Positions 17,458 to 26,854 of a DNA stretch of 41,379 bases are shown piece after piece (position 1 is the stretch's first letter; the number at the start of each line of letters is the position of its first letter). The stretch spans positions 1 to 41,379 of the forward strand of contig WTGB01000006.1 in assembly GCA_011523735.1 (NCBI GenBank), in the 5' to 3' direction. The DNA comes from Chloroflexota bacterium (GTDB lineage Bacteria; Chloroflexota; Anaerolineae; Aggregatilineales; Phototrophicaceae). The position numbers and the translations under genes are program-made. The notes under the pieces were generated by a model. That model was not told the DNA's origin. It saw only the letters and a list, made by a program, of their open reading frames with translations, and did no database searches.

Positions 17458-19545
17458 ATGCTGGAACCCGCCGATATTTTCCCCCGCGAACGCCATAATG
17501 CCACTCCGCTCGTCTACGATCCCGATGTTCACCTCGTCGCCACAACCATTGACAACGGCGTCTTCCACAGCGCCTGGATGTCAACCGAGTACGCCGTCGC
17601 CCTGGTCCAGAGCGGCTCGCCAGCCGAGATTCAGCGCGCCGAAGCGGTCATCGCCGCCGTCCTGGATTGCCAGGATATGGAGCCGAGTTCCCCACATTAC
17701 GGCAACTTCAAGTGGGAACATGAAGACTCCGCGGTGGAGGATCTAAATGCTGTGCAATTCGTGCTCGTCCGCTTGATACCCCTGCTGTTGAACCATTCCG
17801 ATCGCCTCTCAGAAGAACTCGTCGCGCGCACGAAGACCCGTATTCAACTTGGGCTGGACGAAATCCGCCGCATCGATGTCTCCCCAATCTATTCCAACAT
17901 CGTCGCCCAGGATATCTCCAATTCCATTCTGGGCGGCCAGCTCTTGAGCCTGCCAGAATACACCCAGCGCGGGCTAGTCAAACTGCGGAAGTGGCTGGCA
18001 GTCATCGACCAAAGCGGCATCCCGCATGAGTACAACAGCCCGACTTACTCATTTGTGTCCGTAGACGCCCTGCACAAAATCACCGCCTATTCGCAGCAAC
18101 CTGAAGCCCGCGCGCTCGCGCAACTGATAATCTCCCGTATTGGATTGAGCATCGCCCTGCACCTCCATCCCATAACCGGACGCCTCGCCCCGCCACATTG
18201 CCGCGCCTATTATCCGGCGCTTATATGTGCGTCTGATCCGGAAGCAGCCACCTTTGCCAAACTGATTGAGCAAGGCAAGGCGCCTGGCTGGCTCACGACC
18301 GTGCTGGATCATCAGCCGACGCCTAGGATGGTGACCGAAACGTCCGATGCTAAAGCAGGCACGGTCATCAGCAGCTATCTCGATGCTGAATTCAGCCTGG
18401 GCGTCGCCTCGGCTGAGCTGGCGACCCAGTCCAACCGCTTCATCAGCAACCAGTCGAACGTCTTCGCCGTCCATTACACAAAAGCCGACCGCGCCGCGCC
18501 AGGCGTAGTTTTCTCCCGCTATTTGATCAATGACAAGTGGCTTGGCGACTACCGCAGCACACAATCACGCACCAATGATCACATCTTTCGCGATGAAGGC
18601 AGTTTCCGCGGCCTGCTCGCCGGACCACGGGCCATCGGCTTGTATACCTCCCGCGAACTGGATGCCTGGTCCCGCTGCCATAGCGCGAAATCCGCCTTGA
18701 TCTGGAGCAAGGCCGAAGACATCGACGAGATCTGGCTGAATGGCTCGGCCATCGCCGATCTGCCCACCGATATCCCCGAACGCGCGCTCATCGTGGTCGG
18801 CTGTGGCGATGTCTACATTGCTGTCCGCCCCCTGGAACGCACAAAGCTGGGCTCGCAAGCGCCTGTCCGCCTCATCGAACAGCGCGGCTGCTTGGTTCTG
18901 GAGATGTACAACTATCTGGGTCCCGACAAGACATTTTGGGAACTTGCCAATCCCGGCGCCTTTTTCCAAGGCTACGTCCGCAATGGCTTCTGCGTTGAGG
19001 TCCTCCCGAGAAGCGATTACGCCAGCGGAAAAGAAGTCTCCGAAGCTCTCGCCCGCGGGCAGGTACAAGAAAACCTGGAAGCAGCTCGCACGTTTGATGG
19101 CGCCAGTCCCCGACTCTGGAGCGTAGCCTACCGCGACGGCGACGGCGAACTGGGAATAGAAGTCGATCTCATGCGCTGGCAAACTCAGCGTCGCTGGGCG
19201 GATGGGCAAGAATTGGGCTTTCCGATGCTGTCATCGCCCATCGCCCTCGGGAATCGCTCCGGACACATTGAAGTCGGGGGCGCTCGCCTGCAATGCGGCA
19301 AAGCCGCCGCCTGGCTGCTGGGCTTGCCAGAAGCGGACCTCTGGGTCGGCGCATATCACGGCCCCGAGGAATCAGCCCTTATGCTCGCGCTCCCGAAGGG
19401 TCAAGTTCACATTGAGCGCCTGCGCGCGGGAATGATCGTCTGGGATAAAGGGCAGGTAACCATCGACGCGGCCGGGCTTCAAGCTGAACCCAGCGTAATC
19501 GGCGCCAAAGCTGTGACTGTCATAGACGTCGGCGACAGCGCTTAA
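17458..19545 (+). CDS. Large uncharacterised protein, possible (alpha/alpha) polysaccharide lyase-like
   Basis: 695 residues, no signal peptide, not confidently assigned. The first 330 residues are mostly helical, with repeated helix pairs and the motif HEYNSPTYSFVSVDALH near 180-195. The motif and helical layout recall heparinase/alginate-lyase-type toroids. The second half is rich in beta strands (from about residue 340, e.g. SSYLDAEFSLGVASAEL), the layout of toroid plus beta-sandwich lyases and hydrolases. I see no safe catalytic residue assignment. The frame is open further upstream into the DppF gene; ATG 17458 is chosen because GAAAGG lies about 10 bases before it (ATG 17440 is an alternative). 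As last gene of the sulfatase/transporter operon it may depolymerise the imported glycan (inference). Confidence 0.7.
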   Translation: MLEPADIFPRERHNATPLVYDPDVHLVATTIDNGVFHSAWMSTEYAVALVQSGSPAEIQRAEAVIAAVLDCQDMEPSSPHYGNFKWEHEDSAVEDLNAVQFVLVRLIPLLLNHSDRLSEELVARTKTRIQLGLDEIRRIDVSPIYSNIVAQDISNSILGGQLLSLPEYTQRGLVKLRKWLAVIDQSGIPHEYNSPTYSFVSVDALHKITAYSQQPEARALAQLIISRIGLSIALHLHPITGRLAPPHCRAYYPALICASDPEAATFAKLIEQGKAPGWLTTVLDHQPTPRMVTETSDAKAGTVISSYLDAEFSLGVASAELATQSNRFISNQSNVFAVHYTKADRAAPGVVFSRYLINDKWLGDYRSTQSRTNDHIFRDEGSFRGLLAGPRAIGLYTSRELDAWSRCHSAKSALIWSKAEDIDEIWLNGSAIADLPTDIPERALIVVGCGDVYIAVRPLERTKLGSQAPVRLIEQRGCLVLEMYNYLGPDKTFWELANPGAFFQGYVRNGFCVEVLPRSDYASGKEVSEALARGQVQENLEAARTFDGASPRLWSVAYRDGDGELGIEVDLMRWQTQRRWADGQELGFPMLSSPIALGNRSGHIEVGGARLQCGKAAAWLLGLPEADLWVGAYHGPEESALMLALPKGQVHIERLRAGMIVWDKGQVTIDAAGLQAEPSVIGAKAVTVIDVGDSA

Positions 19546-19554
19546 ACGTGAAAT

Positions 19555-19671
19555 CCGTAGGGGCGGTTCGGTCGCCCGCAACGCCAAATCTAATCCCATC
19601 AACCAATATCCCCAATGCGCGACCATTTAGTCGCCCCTCGCTCCTGTCCAACTCCTATAGGGAGGGACGAG
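19555..19671. repeat. Palindromic repeat copies before coaE
   Basis: 19555-19582 is CCGTAGGGGCGGTTCGGTCGCCCGC, a compact member with almost no spacer. At 19620-19671, TTAGTCGCCCCTC...TATAGGGAGGGACGAG is an inverted and diverged copy. This cluster is the left border of the block with reversed strand composition. Confidence 0.6.
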
Positions 19672-19682
19672 CGCGGCGGCGA

Positions 19683-19691
19683 TGCTATAAT
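19683..19691 (+). promoter_or_regulatory. Extended -10 promoter element for coaE
   Basis: TGC followed by a perfect TATAAT (19686-19691), 32 bases before the TTG start. No good -35 box is seen 17 bases upstream (AGGGAC), as expected for an extended -10 promoter. A similar TGCTAGAAT precedes asnB. Confidence 0.5.
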
Positions 19692-19722
19692 CTGCGAGGA
19701 ATCCAGGATTGGAGGCGGCAGC

Positions 19723-20337
19723 TTGAGCAAAGCCTATCCGGACAAGAAAATCATCGGTTTGACGGGCAATATTGCCGTCGGCAAGAGCCTGGTCATGGCG
19801 CTGCTGGCTGAGTTGGGCGCGGCCACGATCGACGCGGACGAGGTGGCGCATCAGGTATTGCGCAAAGGCGGTGCGGCTTACGCGCCTGCTGTCGAGGCTT
19901 TTGGGACGGGCATTCTGGATGCGGATGGCGAGATCGAGCGGGCGGCTCTGGGCGCGATCGTCTTCGCCGATGCGGCCGCTTTGCGACGTCTGGAGGCCAT
20001 CAGTCACCCGGCCATCCGGCGGGAGATAGGGCGCCTGGTTCGGGACGCTCAAGCCGATGTGGTAGTGATCGAGGCGATCAAGCTGCTGGAGGGCGAGTTG
20101 AAGGACAAGGTAGACGCGGTCTGGGTGGTGAACGCGGGCGAGGCGCGGCAATTGCAGCGCTTGATGCGGACGCGGGGGATGACGCGGGAAGAGGCGGCGC
20201 GGCGGATTGCGCTGCAGAACAGCCAGGCCGAGAAGGTCAGGCAAGCCGATGCCGTCATCGAAAACGAGGGGCACATCGAGGCGCTGCGAGCCCAAGTGGC
20301 GCGGGCATGGAAAGATTTCACCACAGAGGGCACGTAA
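19723..20337 (+). CDS. coaE: Dephospho-CoA kinase
   Basis: A 204-residue kinase that phosphorylates dephospho-CoA at the ribose 3'-OH, the last step of CoA synthesis. The P-loop is GNIAVGKS (15-22), followed by IDADEVAHQVL (36-46) with the substrate Asp39, a lid region with RGMTREEAARRIALQNSQAEK and the usual ending ADAVIENEG. TTG at 19723 is the start: GGAGG is placed 7 bases before it and the length then equals the family norm; upstream frame is repeat sequence. The last codons (FTTEGT, with the bases TTCACCACAGAGGGCACG) come from a CACAGAGG repeat copy, so the original C-terminus has been replaced. The coding strand is unusually G-rich compared with the operon just upstream. Confidence 0.93.
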   Translation: MSKAYPDKKIIGLTGNIAVGKSLVMALLAELGAATIDADEVAHQVLRKGGAAYAPAVEAFGTGILDADGEIERAALGAIVFADAAALRRLEAISHPAIRREIGRLVRDAQADVVVIEAIKLLEGELKDKVDAVWVVNAGEARQLQRLMRTRGMTREEAARRIALQNSQAEKVRQADAVIENEGHIEALRAQVARAWKDFTTEGT

Positions 20338-20380
20338 CATTGACCGCCGACACAGCCTGCCAGTCGCCCCTACGGATTGC
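20318..20380. repeat. CACAGAGG repeat and inverted TAGGGGCGA copy at the end of coaE
   Basis: TTCACCACAGAGGGCACG (about 20317-20334) belongs to the CACAGAGG family and overlaps the coaE 3' end. CAGTCGCCCCTACGGATTGCG (20361-20380) is an inverted half of the TAGGGGCGA element. Confidence 0.6.
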
Positions 20381-20383
20381 GTT

Positions 20384-20578
20384 TTAGGTGGAGTTGGCGG
20401 GGGGCGCCGGACGGTTTCCGTCTGTGGCTTGCTCTATCCAACCGGGCATGTCTTTGCTACGCCGTTCTGCCACCACGTCAAAGTCCGGGTCAGGATTTTC
20501 GAGCAAAGGCGCCAAGGGTATCAATTCTACCCATTCAACTTGTCGACTGTTATCATTCTGCGGCTTATCATTCACCAT
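20384..20578 (-). CDS. Possible small protein, unknown function
   Basis: The 455-base gap between coaE and gatA holds one open frame on the - strand, 64 residues from an ATG at 20578 (a longer version reaches 20665). The middle VEWVELIPLAPLLENPDPDFDVVAERR and the ending with several prolines look protein-like, hydrophilic and without membrane segment. There is no clear ribosome site and I recognise no family. The remaining part, 20579-20780, is AT-richer and shows nothing I can name apart from the gatA ribosome site AGGTGG at 20782-20787. Confidence 0.35.
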   Translation of the reverse strand: MVNDKPQNDNSRQVEWVELIPLAPLLENPDPDFDVVAERRSKDMPGWIEQATDGNRPAPPANST

Positions 20579-20792
20579 ATTAATTCTATTTGAGGTTATA
20601 TGGATACAGGCAAGAATATGGTAACACACATTTATCAACTTACCGGTCCAATAACTTCCTTGCACTACGCTATTCGGATTTAATGCCCATCTGAGAGATT
20701 GAGGGGTAAACCAATGGCGAATGCGAGCTAGCGATTATGGGACGAGCCCTACACATTACAACCGGACCAACGGACAAGTTTAGGTGGCATGA

Positions 20793-22253
<1,461 letters not shown>

Positions 22254-22256
22254 TTG

Positions 22257-22353
22257 TTACCACAAAGACACAAAGGACACAAAGAAATCACTTGTAGGGG
22301 CTTGCCCGATTCTTAGCGCCGAGTACACCGAGGATCCTCCCACAGGACAGGTC
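22257..22353. repeat. Composite of three dispersed repeats
   Basis: TTACCACAAAGACACAAAGGACACAAAG (22257-22284) is a CACAAAGG copy. TTGTAGGGGCTTGCCCG (22293-22309) is a shortened TAGGGGCGA palindrome. GCGCCGAGTACACCGAGG (22317-22333) shares CGCCGAGTACACCG with 39238-39251. A further palindromic AGGACAGGTCCT (22344-22355) follows. All lie in the gatA-asnB gap. Confidence 0.6.
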
Positions 22354-22378
22354 CTCTACATTCCTGCGTTGTATACAG

Positions 22379-22387
22379 TGCTAGAAT
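22379..22387 (+). promoter_or_regulatory. Possible extended -10 element for asnB
   Basis: TGC followed by TAGAAT (22382-22387), 30 bases before the asnB ATG; same form as the coaE element. No -35 match at 22359-22364. Weak evidence. Confidence 0.35.
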
Positions 22388-22416
22388 AAAGCGCTCGGCG
22401 GAGTAGGTGGCCTGGG

Positions 22417-24294
22417 ATGTGCGGCATTTGCGGCGCGATACATTTTGACGGCGAGCCCGTCACTCGGCAGCGCTTGCGGGGGATGAACGAGCGTTTGCGG
22501 CATCGCGGACCGGATGGCGATGGCTATTTCATCGACGGCAATTTCGGCATGGCGATGCGGCGGCTCAAGATCATCGACATCGCTGGGAGCGATCAGCCGC
22601 TTTATAACGAAGATGGTTCGGTCGCGCTGGTTTTCAACGGGGAAATCTACAATTATCGCGAGCTGCGCCGGCGGCTGGCAGCGCGCGGACACCGCTTCAA
22701 GACTGACGGCGATGGCGAGACGATTGCGCATCTCTACGAGGAGTATGGCGGAGACGCCGTCCAGCATCTGCGCGGGATGTTCGCCTTGGCGCTTTGGGAT
22801 GCGCGGCGGGGATCGCTGCTGCTGGCGCGGGATCGCTTCGGGCAGAAGCCACTCTACTATTATCGGGACGGGCGCGTCTTCGTCTTCGCCAGCGAGATCA
22901 AAGCAATCTTGGCGCACAGTAATGTGCCGGTGGTTTCGCGCTTCACGGCGGATCCGAGCGCGCTGGCGGATTATCTGAGCTTTGGCTATGTGCCGGGGCC
23001 GGAGACGGCTTTCCGCGGCATTCGCATGTTGACGCCAGCCTCCCTGCTTGAGATAGACCGGGAGAATAAAGTCAGTGAGCGGCGTTACTGGGATTTGGGG
23101 GATTTGACGCCGCCGAACCTGTCAGCGAAGGCGGAGACCTATATCGGCGAATTGCGCGAGAAGCTGGACGAGGCGGTCAAACTGCGGCTGGTCAGCGATG
23201 TGCCGCTGGGCGCGTTTTTGAGCGGGGGCATCGACAGCAGCATGATCGTCGCTTTGATGCGGCGTCACAGCAATGGCGTGATCAAGACTTTCAGCATCGG
23301 CTTTGAAGGCGATGACAGCTTCGATGAGAGTCCCTATGCCGAGCGCGCCGCGCGGGACTTGGGCACTCAACATCAGTGTTTTCGCGTCCAGCCGGAAGCG
23401 CTGAGTCTGCTGTCTGAACTGGTTTGGCAGCATGATCAGCCCTTCGCCGACAGCAGCGCGATACCGACTTATCTGGTGAGCAAGCTGACGCGCGAGCAGG
23501 TGACGGTGGCATTGACAGGCGATGGCGGGGATGAACTGTTTGCCGGATATGAGCGTTTTTACGCCGCTGATTTGATGCGCAAGCTGAGCTTCTTGCCGCC
23601 GCCGATATTGCGCGGGGCGGCCAAATGGCTGGGATTTTTGCCGGAAGGGACGGGCTATTATGACCCGGTCAAGCGGGCGCGGCGTTTCCTCCGGGCGGGG
23701 AGCCAGCGGCTTGAGGAGGCTTATTTTGACCTGGTGCGCGTCTTCAGCGCGGAGTTGCTGGCGGAGGTCTGCCCGGGCGCGGATTCGCATTCGGCGAGCT
23801 TGACTGCTTACCTGAGCGCAAGTCAGGCGCATCCGATAGCGAACTTGGTCGCAGCCAATATGCAGTCTTATCTGCCGGATGATCTGCTGATCAAAGCGGA
23901 CCGCTGCAGCATGTTGGCATCGCTGGAAGCGCGGGCGCCTTTCCTGGATCATGAGTTGGCGGAATATGTGGCGGGCATCCCGTTTAATCTCAAGCTGAAA
24001 GGTTCGCGGACAAAGCATGTCCTGAAGGAAGCGGCGCGGGGTCTGCTGCCAGAGGCGATCATTGAGCGGAAGAAGCACGGCTTCGGCATTCCGCTGGGCG
24101 CCTGGCTGCGGCGGGATATGGGACGGGCGCGGGAGCTTCTGCTGAGCCAGCGGGCGCGGCAGCGTGGCATCCTGGAGATGGAGGCGGTGGAGCGGCTGAT
24201 CGATGAGCATGAGAGAGGCTGGCGGGATCACAGCCGGCAGCTATGGGCGCTGCTGACGCTGGAGGAGTGGCATCGTCAGTTTGTGGATGGGTGA
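22417..24294 (+). CDS. asnB: Asparagine synthetase, glutamine-hydrolysing
   Basis: A 625-residue two-domain enzyme making asparagine from aspartate, ATP and glutamine. The N-terminal glutaminase domain starts with the nucleophile Cys2 (MCGICGAIHF) and has RHRGPDGDG (29-37), NGEIYNYRELR and RDRFGQKPLYY. The synthetase domain has the PP-loop LSGGIDSSM near residue 270 and TGDGGDELFAGYERF near 365-380. The end FLDHELAEY, KHGFGIPLGAWLR is typical of the bacterial AsnB group (exosortase-associated and primary forms both look so). Length fits the family. Close to gatA, thus two amide-nitrogen genes side by side. Start is fixed by Cys2. Confidence 0.94.
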   Translation: MCGICGAIHFDGEPVTRQRLRGMNERLRHRGPDGDGYFIDGNFGMAMRRLKIIDIAGSDQPLYNEDGSVALVFNGEIYNYRELRRRLAARGHRFKTDGDGETIAHLYEEYGGDAVQHLRGMFALALWDARRGSLLLARDRFGQKPLYYYRDGRVFVFASEIKAILAHSNVPVVSRFTADPSALADYLSFGYVPGPETAFRGIRMLTPASLLEIDRENKVSERRYWDLGDLTPPNLSAKAETYIGELREKLDEAVKLRLVSDVPLGAFLSGGIDSSMIVALMRRHSNGVIKTFSIGFEGDDSFDESPYAERAARDLGTQHQCFRVQPEALSLLSELVWQHDQPFADSSAIPTYLVSKLTREQVTVALTGDGGDELFAGYERFYAADLMRKLSFLPPPILRGAAKWLGFLPEGTGYYDPVKRARRFLRAGSQRLEEAYFDLVRVFSAELLAEVCPGADSHSASLTAYLSASQAHPIANLVAANMQSYLPDDLLIKADRCSMLASLEARAPFLDHELAEYVAGIPFNLKLKGSRTKHVLKEAARGLLPEAIIERKKHGFGIPLGAWLRRDMGRARELLLSQRARQRGILEMEAVERLIDEHERGWRDHSRQLWALLTLEEWHRQFVDG

Positions 24295-24361
24295 ATTTAC
24301 TACAGCCGCTCGCAAGTCAGAACTTGGCTCACACAAAATAATGAACTCTTAACAATGAAAA

Positions 24362-24432
24362 TGTGTAGGGGCGGACTATCAGGTCGCCGGCCGGATGTAT
24401 TACGTGTTTCGGGCGATCTACCAAGTCGCGCG
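24362..24432. repeat. Two TAGGGGCGA-family copies
   Basis: TGTAGGGGCGGAC...GGTCGCCGG (24364-24390) and GGGCGATCTACCAAGTCGCGCG (24411-24432) fill the 158-base gap between the convergent asnB and enoyl-CoA hydratase genes. A hairpin here could serve as a bidirectional terminator, but no T-run follows. Confidence 0.6.
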
Positions 24433-24452
24433 TATACATATTGCGGGAGTGC

Positions 24453-25229
24453 TTATTCGCCCGAATAATTTGGGGGACGCCGGTCCTTGAACGAGGCCAG
24501 ACCTTCTTTGGCGTCCTTTGTATGGGCGGAGAGGGCGCCGGCCAGCGCTTCCAGCGTGAAACCGGCGGATCCATGACTGTATCCGTCAATGGCTTGCTTG
24601 GCGAATTGCACGGCTAAAGGCGCGTTTGCCGCGATTTGCTCCGCCAGTTCATCGGCGCGGCTGTCCAGTTGATCGGGCGGCAGGACTTCGTTGACGAGGC
24701 CCCAATGTTCGGCTTTCGCGGCCGAAATGCGTTCCCCGGAAAGGATCATCTGTTTGGCGCGGCCCTTGCCAATCAGAGCCGGCAGGCCTTGAGTCCCGCC
24801 CCAGCCCGGCAACGTCGCAATCGATACTTCGGGAAAGCCGAGTTCAATCCCCTCGGCCGCCAGGCGGATATCGGCAGCCAAAGCCAGTTCCAAGCCGCCG
24901 CCCAAGGCGAAGCCATTCAGAACGGCGATTACGGGCTGTCGCAACCCGGCGATGCGAGCGAATACCCGATGTCCGTCCCGTATCCAGCGCCGCCACATGT
25001 CTATGGGCGCAAGCGCTGTCCAGTCGTTGATATCGGCGCCGACGCAAAATGCGCGATCGCCGCGGGCGCGGATGATGAGGACGCGCGCTTCAATGCTCCG
25101 GTCAACATGCTCGACAGTTTCAGCCAGTTGATCGAGCATACCGCGATTGATCGCATTCAGCTTTTCGGGGCGATTCAGCCAAATCTGAGCGATATATCCA
25201 TTGATAGCAAAGTCGATTTTGCTCATTTG
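24453..25229 (-). CDS. Enoyl-CoA hydratase/isomerase (crotonase family)
   Basis: A 258-residue crotonase-fold protein. The oxyanion-hole segments are CVGADI (61-66) and ALGGGLE (107-113), and both hydratase glutamates are present, Glu113 and Glu133 (FPEVSIATLPGWGGTQ), so water addition to enoyl-CoA is plausible. The C-terminal helices (RISAAKAEHWGLVNEVLP) are normal. ATG 25229 is chosen since AAAGG lies 8 bases before it; the upstream in-frame codons to 25319 lack a ribosome site. It stands alone between asnB and a transposase relic; its substrate is unknown, and the CoA-thioester genes at 28-34 kb are possible partners. Confidence 0.88.
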   Translation of the reverse strand, partial: QMSKIDFAINGYIAQIWLNRPEKLNAINRGMLDQLAETVEHVDRSIEARVLIIRARGDRAFCVGADINDWTALAPIDMWRRWIRDGHRVFARIAGLRQPVIAVLNGFALGGGLELALAADIRLAAEGIELGFPEVSIATLPGWGGTQGLPALIGKGRAKQMILSGERISAAKAEHWGLVNEVLPPDQLDSRADELAEQIAANAPLAVQFAKQAIDGYSHGSAGFTLEALAGALSAHTKDAKEGLASFKDRRPPNYSGE

Positions 25230-25336
25230 AAGGCCTTTGTAGTAGTTTCCAGTTTCGGCGGGCGACCTGATAGACAGTGGTGAAAAACTTGATTGACCTA
25301 TAATGACATTGTATCTCAATCATAGCCGAGCATGAG

Positions 25337-25665
25337 ATGTCATTGAAACAGGCTTTGCCGAAGGAGATTCCGGCGGCAACCCGTGCGGTAGTCGAAACGA
25401 TGTTGCCCGGCGATAGCGTTTGCCGCTTGCTGGACGACAAAGCCGAAGAAATTATTGCTGAGAGCGCCTTGGTAGCGATGTATCATCAAACCGGTCGCGG
25501 GGCTACAAGGCGCAAGGGAGGAGGCGGGGGTGAATCTGAAGCGCTTGGCGCGGTATCTAGTCCAAGCGGGGATTCTTCTGTTGACCCGTTCCTGGCGATA
25601 CACTCCAGTTGAGACTGTTTTTCCAACAGACTCTCTCAGGGTCCCCGCTTACTGCCCCTGACTTG
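25337..25665 (+). pseudogene. Internally deleted transposase relic (IS1182-like ends)
   Basis: The first 55 codons from 25337 (SLKQALPKEIPAATRA, then DDKAEEIIAESALVAMYHQTGRG) resemble the N-terminus of IS1182-type transposases. At about 25500 the sequence jumps to another frame that reads GLQGAREEAGVNLKRLARYLV and ends with a TGA near 25663; NLKRLARYL is typical of the C-terminal end of such transposases. Thus some 300-400 middle codons and the catalytic DDE residues are gone, with a frame change at the joint. No clear terminal inverted repeats were found. With the CACAGAGG repeat after it, it forms the right border of the 19.7-25.3 kb block. 25230-25336 has nothing else that I can name. Confidence 0.5.
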
Positions 25666-25683
25666 TCCAGAAGTCCGAGCCAA

Positions 25684-25720
25684 TAGCCTCTGTGCCCTCC
25701 GTGGCCTCTGTGGTAAAAGA
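25684..25720. repeat. CACAGAGG-family repeat copy
   Basis: CCTCTGTGCCCTCCGTGGCCTCTGTGGTAAAAG, with three tandem-like CTCTGTG/CTCCGTG units, is the fullest copy in the window. It directly precedes the M42 peptidase start region. Confidence 0.65.
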
Positions 25721-25745
25721 GGGGAAAAGCGAAATTGGCAGGGCA

Positions 25746-26825
25746 ATGTACAATCCAAAAGAGCATCTCAAACGACTTGTCGAAACCCACGCCCCCAGCG
25801 GTTACGAAGCGCCCGTCGCCGAACTCCTGCGCGAGGAATGGGCGGAGCTCGTCGATGACTTCGAGGGCGACCGCCTCGGCAGCCTCATCGGCGTCAAGCG
25901 CGGGACGCAATCCGCTGAGCCAGCGCGCAAGATCATGCTCGCCGCGCACATGGACGAGATCGCCCTGATGGTCCGGGGGATCGAAGACGGCTTCATCTAC
26001 ACCCATCGCGTCAGCGGCATCGACTCCCGCGTCATGCTCGCCCAAACCATCCTCGTCCATGGGCGGCGCGTTCTGCCGGGTGTTGTCGCCACTAAGCCGC
26101 CGCACCTGCAAACCTCCGCCGATCGCAAGCGTTATCCGCCGGTCGGCGACCTCGTTGTTGATGTCGGGCTGCCCGCCGCCGAAGTCGAAGAGCTCGTAAG
26201 CATTGGCGACCTCATCACCGTTGAGGGTCCGATGATGGACCTCATGGGGCGGAAAGTCGCCGCCAAAGCGATGGACGACCGCGCTTGCATCGCTGTCATC
26301 ACGACCTGCCTGCACGTGCTCCGCGGAATGCGCCACAGCTGGGATGTCTACGCCGCCGCCACCGTGCAAGAAGAAGTTGGCTTGCGTGGCGCTACCACCG
26401 CCGCCAATCACATCGAGCCCGATTGCGCCATCGCCCTCGATGTCGGTTTCGCCGAACAGCCCGGCGTCAGCACTGGCGCGGGCAAACTGGGCGAAGGTCC
26501 CCAACTCGGCATCGGCGCCAACTTCCATCCCCGTATGGTGCAGCGCCTGCAAGACATCGCCGCCTACTACGAAATCAAATGGCAGAGCGATATCATGCCG
26601 GCTCGCAGCGGCACCGACGCCTGGGCGATCCAGGTTTCGCGGGCAGGCATTCCCACCGCCTTGCTCAGCATCCCCCTGCGCAATATGCACTCGCCCGTCG
26701 AAACCCTCGATCTCAAGGACATCGAGCGCTGTGGGCGCCTGCTCGCTCACTTCATTTCCGCGCTGGATGAAGACTTTGTCGATTATCTGTCGTTGATGCC
26801 TGAGGTGAACCAGGCAGAAGCCTGA
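25746..26825 (+). CDS. M42 family aminopeptidase (glutamyl aminopeptidase/FrvX type)
   Basis: A 359-residue cocatalytic metallo-aminopeptidase with the complete M42 ligand set: His68 and Asp70 (AAHMDEI), Asp178 (KAMDDRA), the catalytic pair Glu209-Glu210 (QEEVGLRG), Asp232 (LDVGFA) and His315 (NMHSPVE). Such enzymes form cytoplasmic dodecameric tetrahedral particles that trim peptides from the N-terminus. ATG 25746 is preferred since the earlier in-frame codons are made of repeat sequence. The stop overlaps an ATG of the next frame and the deaminase start follows 30 bases later, so the two genes are cotranscribed. Confidence 0.9.
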   Translation: MYNPKEHLKRLVETHAPSGYEAPVAELLREEWAELVDDFEGDRLGSLIGVKRGTQSAEPARKIMLAAHMDEIALMVRGIEDGFIYTHRVSGIDSRVMLAQTILVHGRRVLPGVVATKPPHLQTSADRKRYPPVGDLVVDVGLPAAEVEELVSIGDLITVEGPMMDLMGRKVAAKAMDDRACIAVITTCLHVLRGMRHSWDVYAAATVQEEVGLRGATTAANHIEPDCAIALDVGFAEQPGVSTGAGKLGEGPQLGIGANFHPRMVQRLQDIAAYYEIKWQSDIMPARSGTDAWAIQVSRAGIPTALLSIPLRNMHSPVETLDLKDIERCGRLLAHFISALDEDFVDYLSLMPEVNQAEA

Positions 26826-26854
26826 TGTCACTTGGCAGGCGCCGGGAGGTGATG

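Noticed and set aside
20640..20792. Riboswitch-like CTGAGAGATTGAGGGGTAAACC before gatA
   Set aside because: Only a few bases recall a thiamine-pyrophosphate element; the other conserved parts are absent and gatA is not a thiamine gene.
24362..24432. Intrinsic bidirectional terminator between asnB and the hydratase gene
   Set aside because: Palindromic arms are present but imperfect and no T-run follows on either strand; kept as a repeat only.
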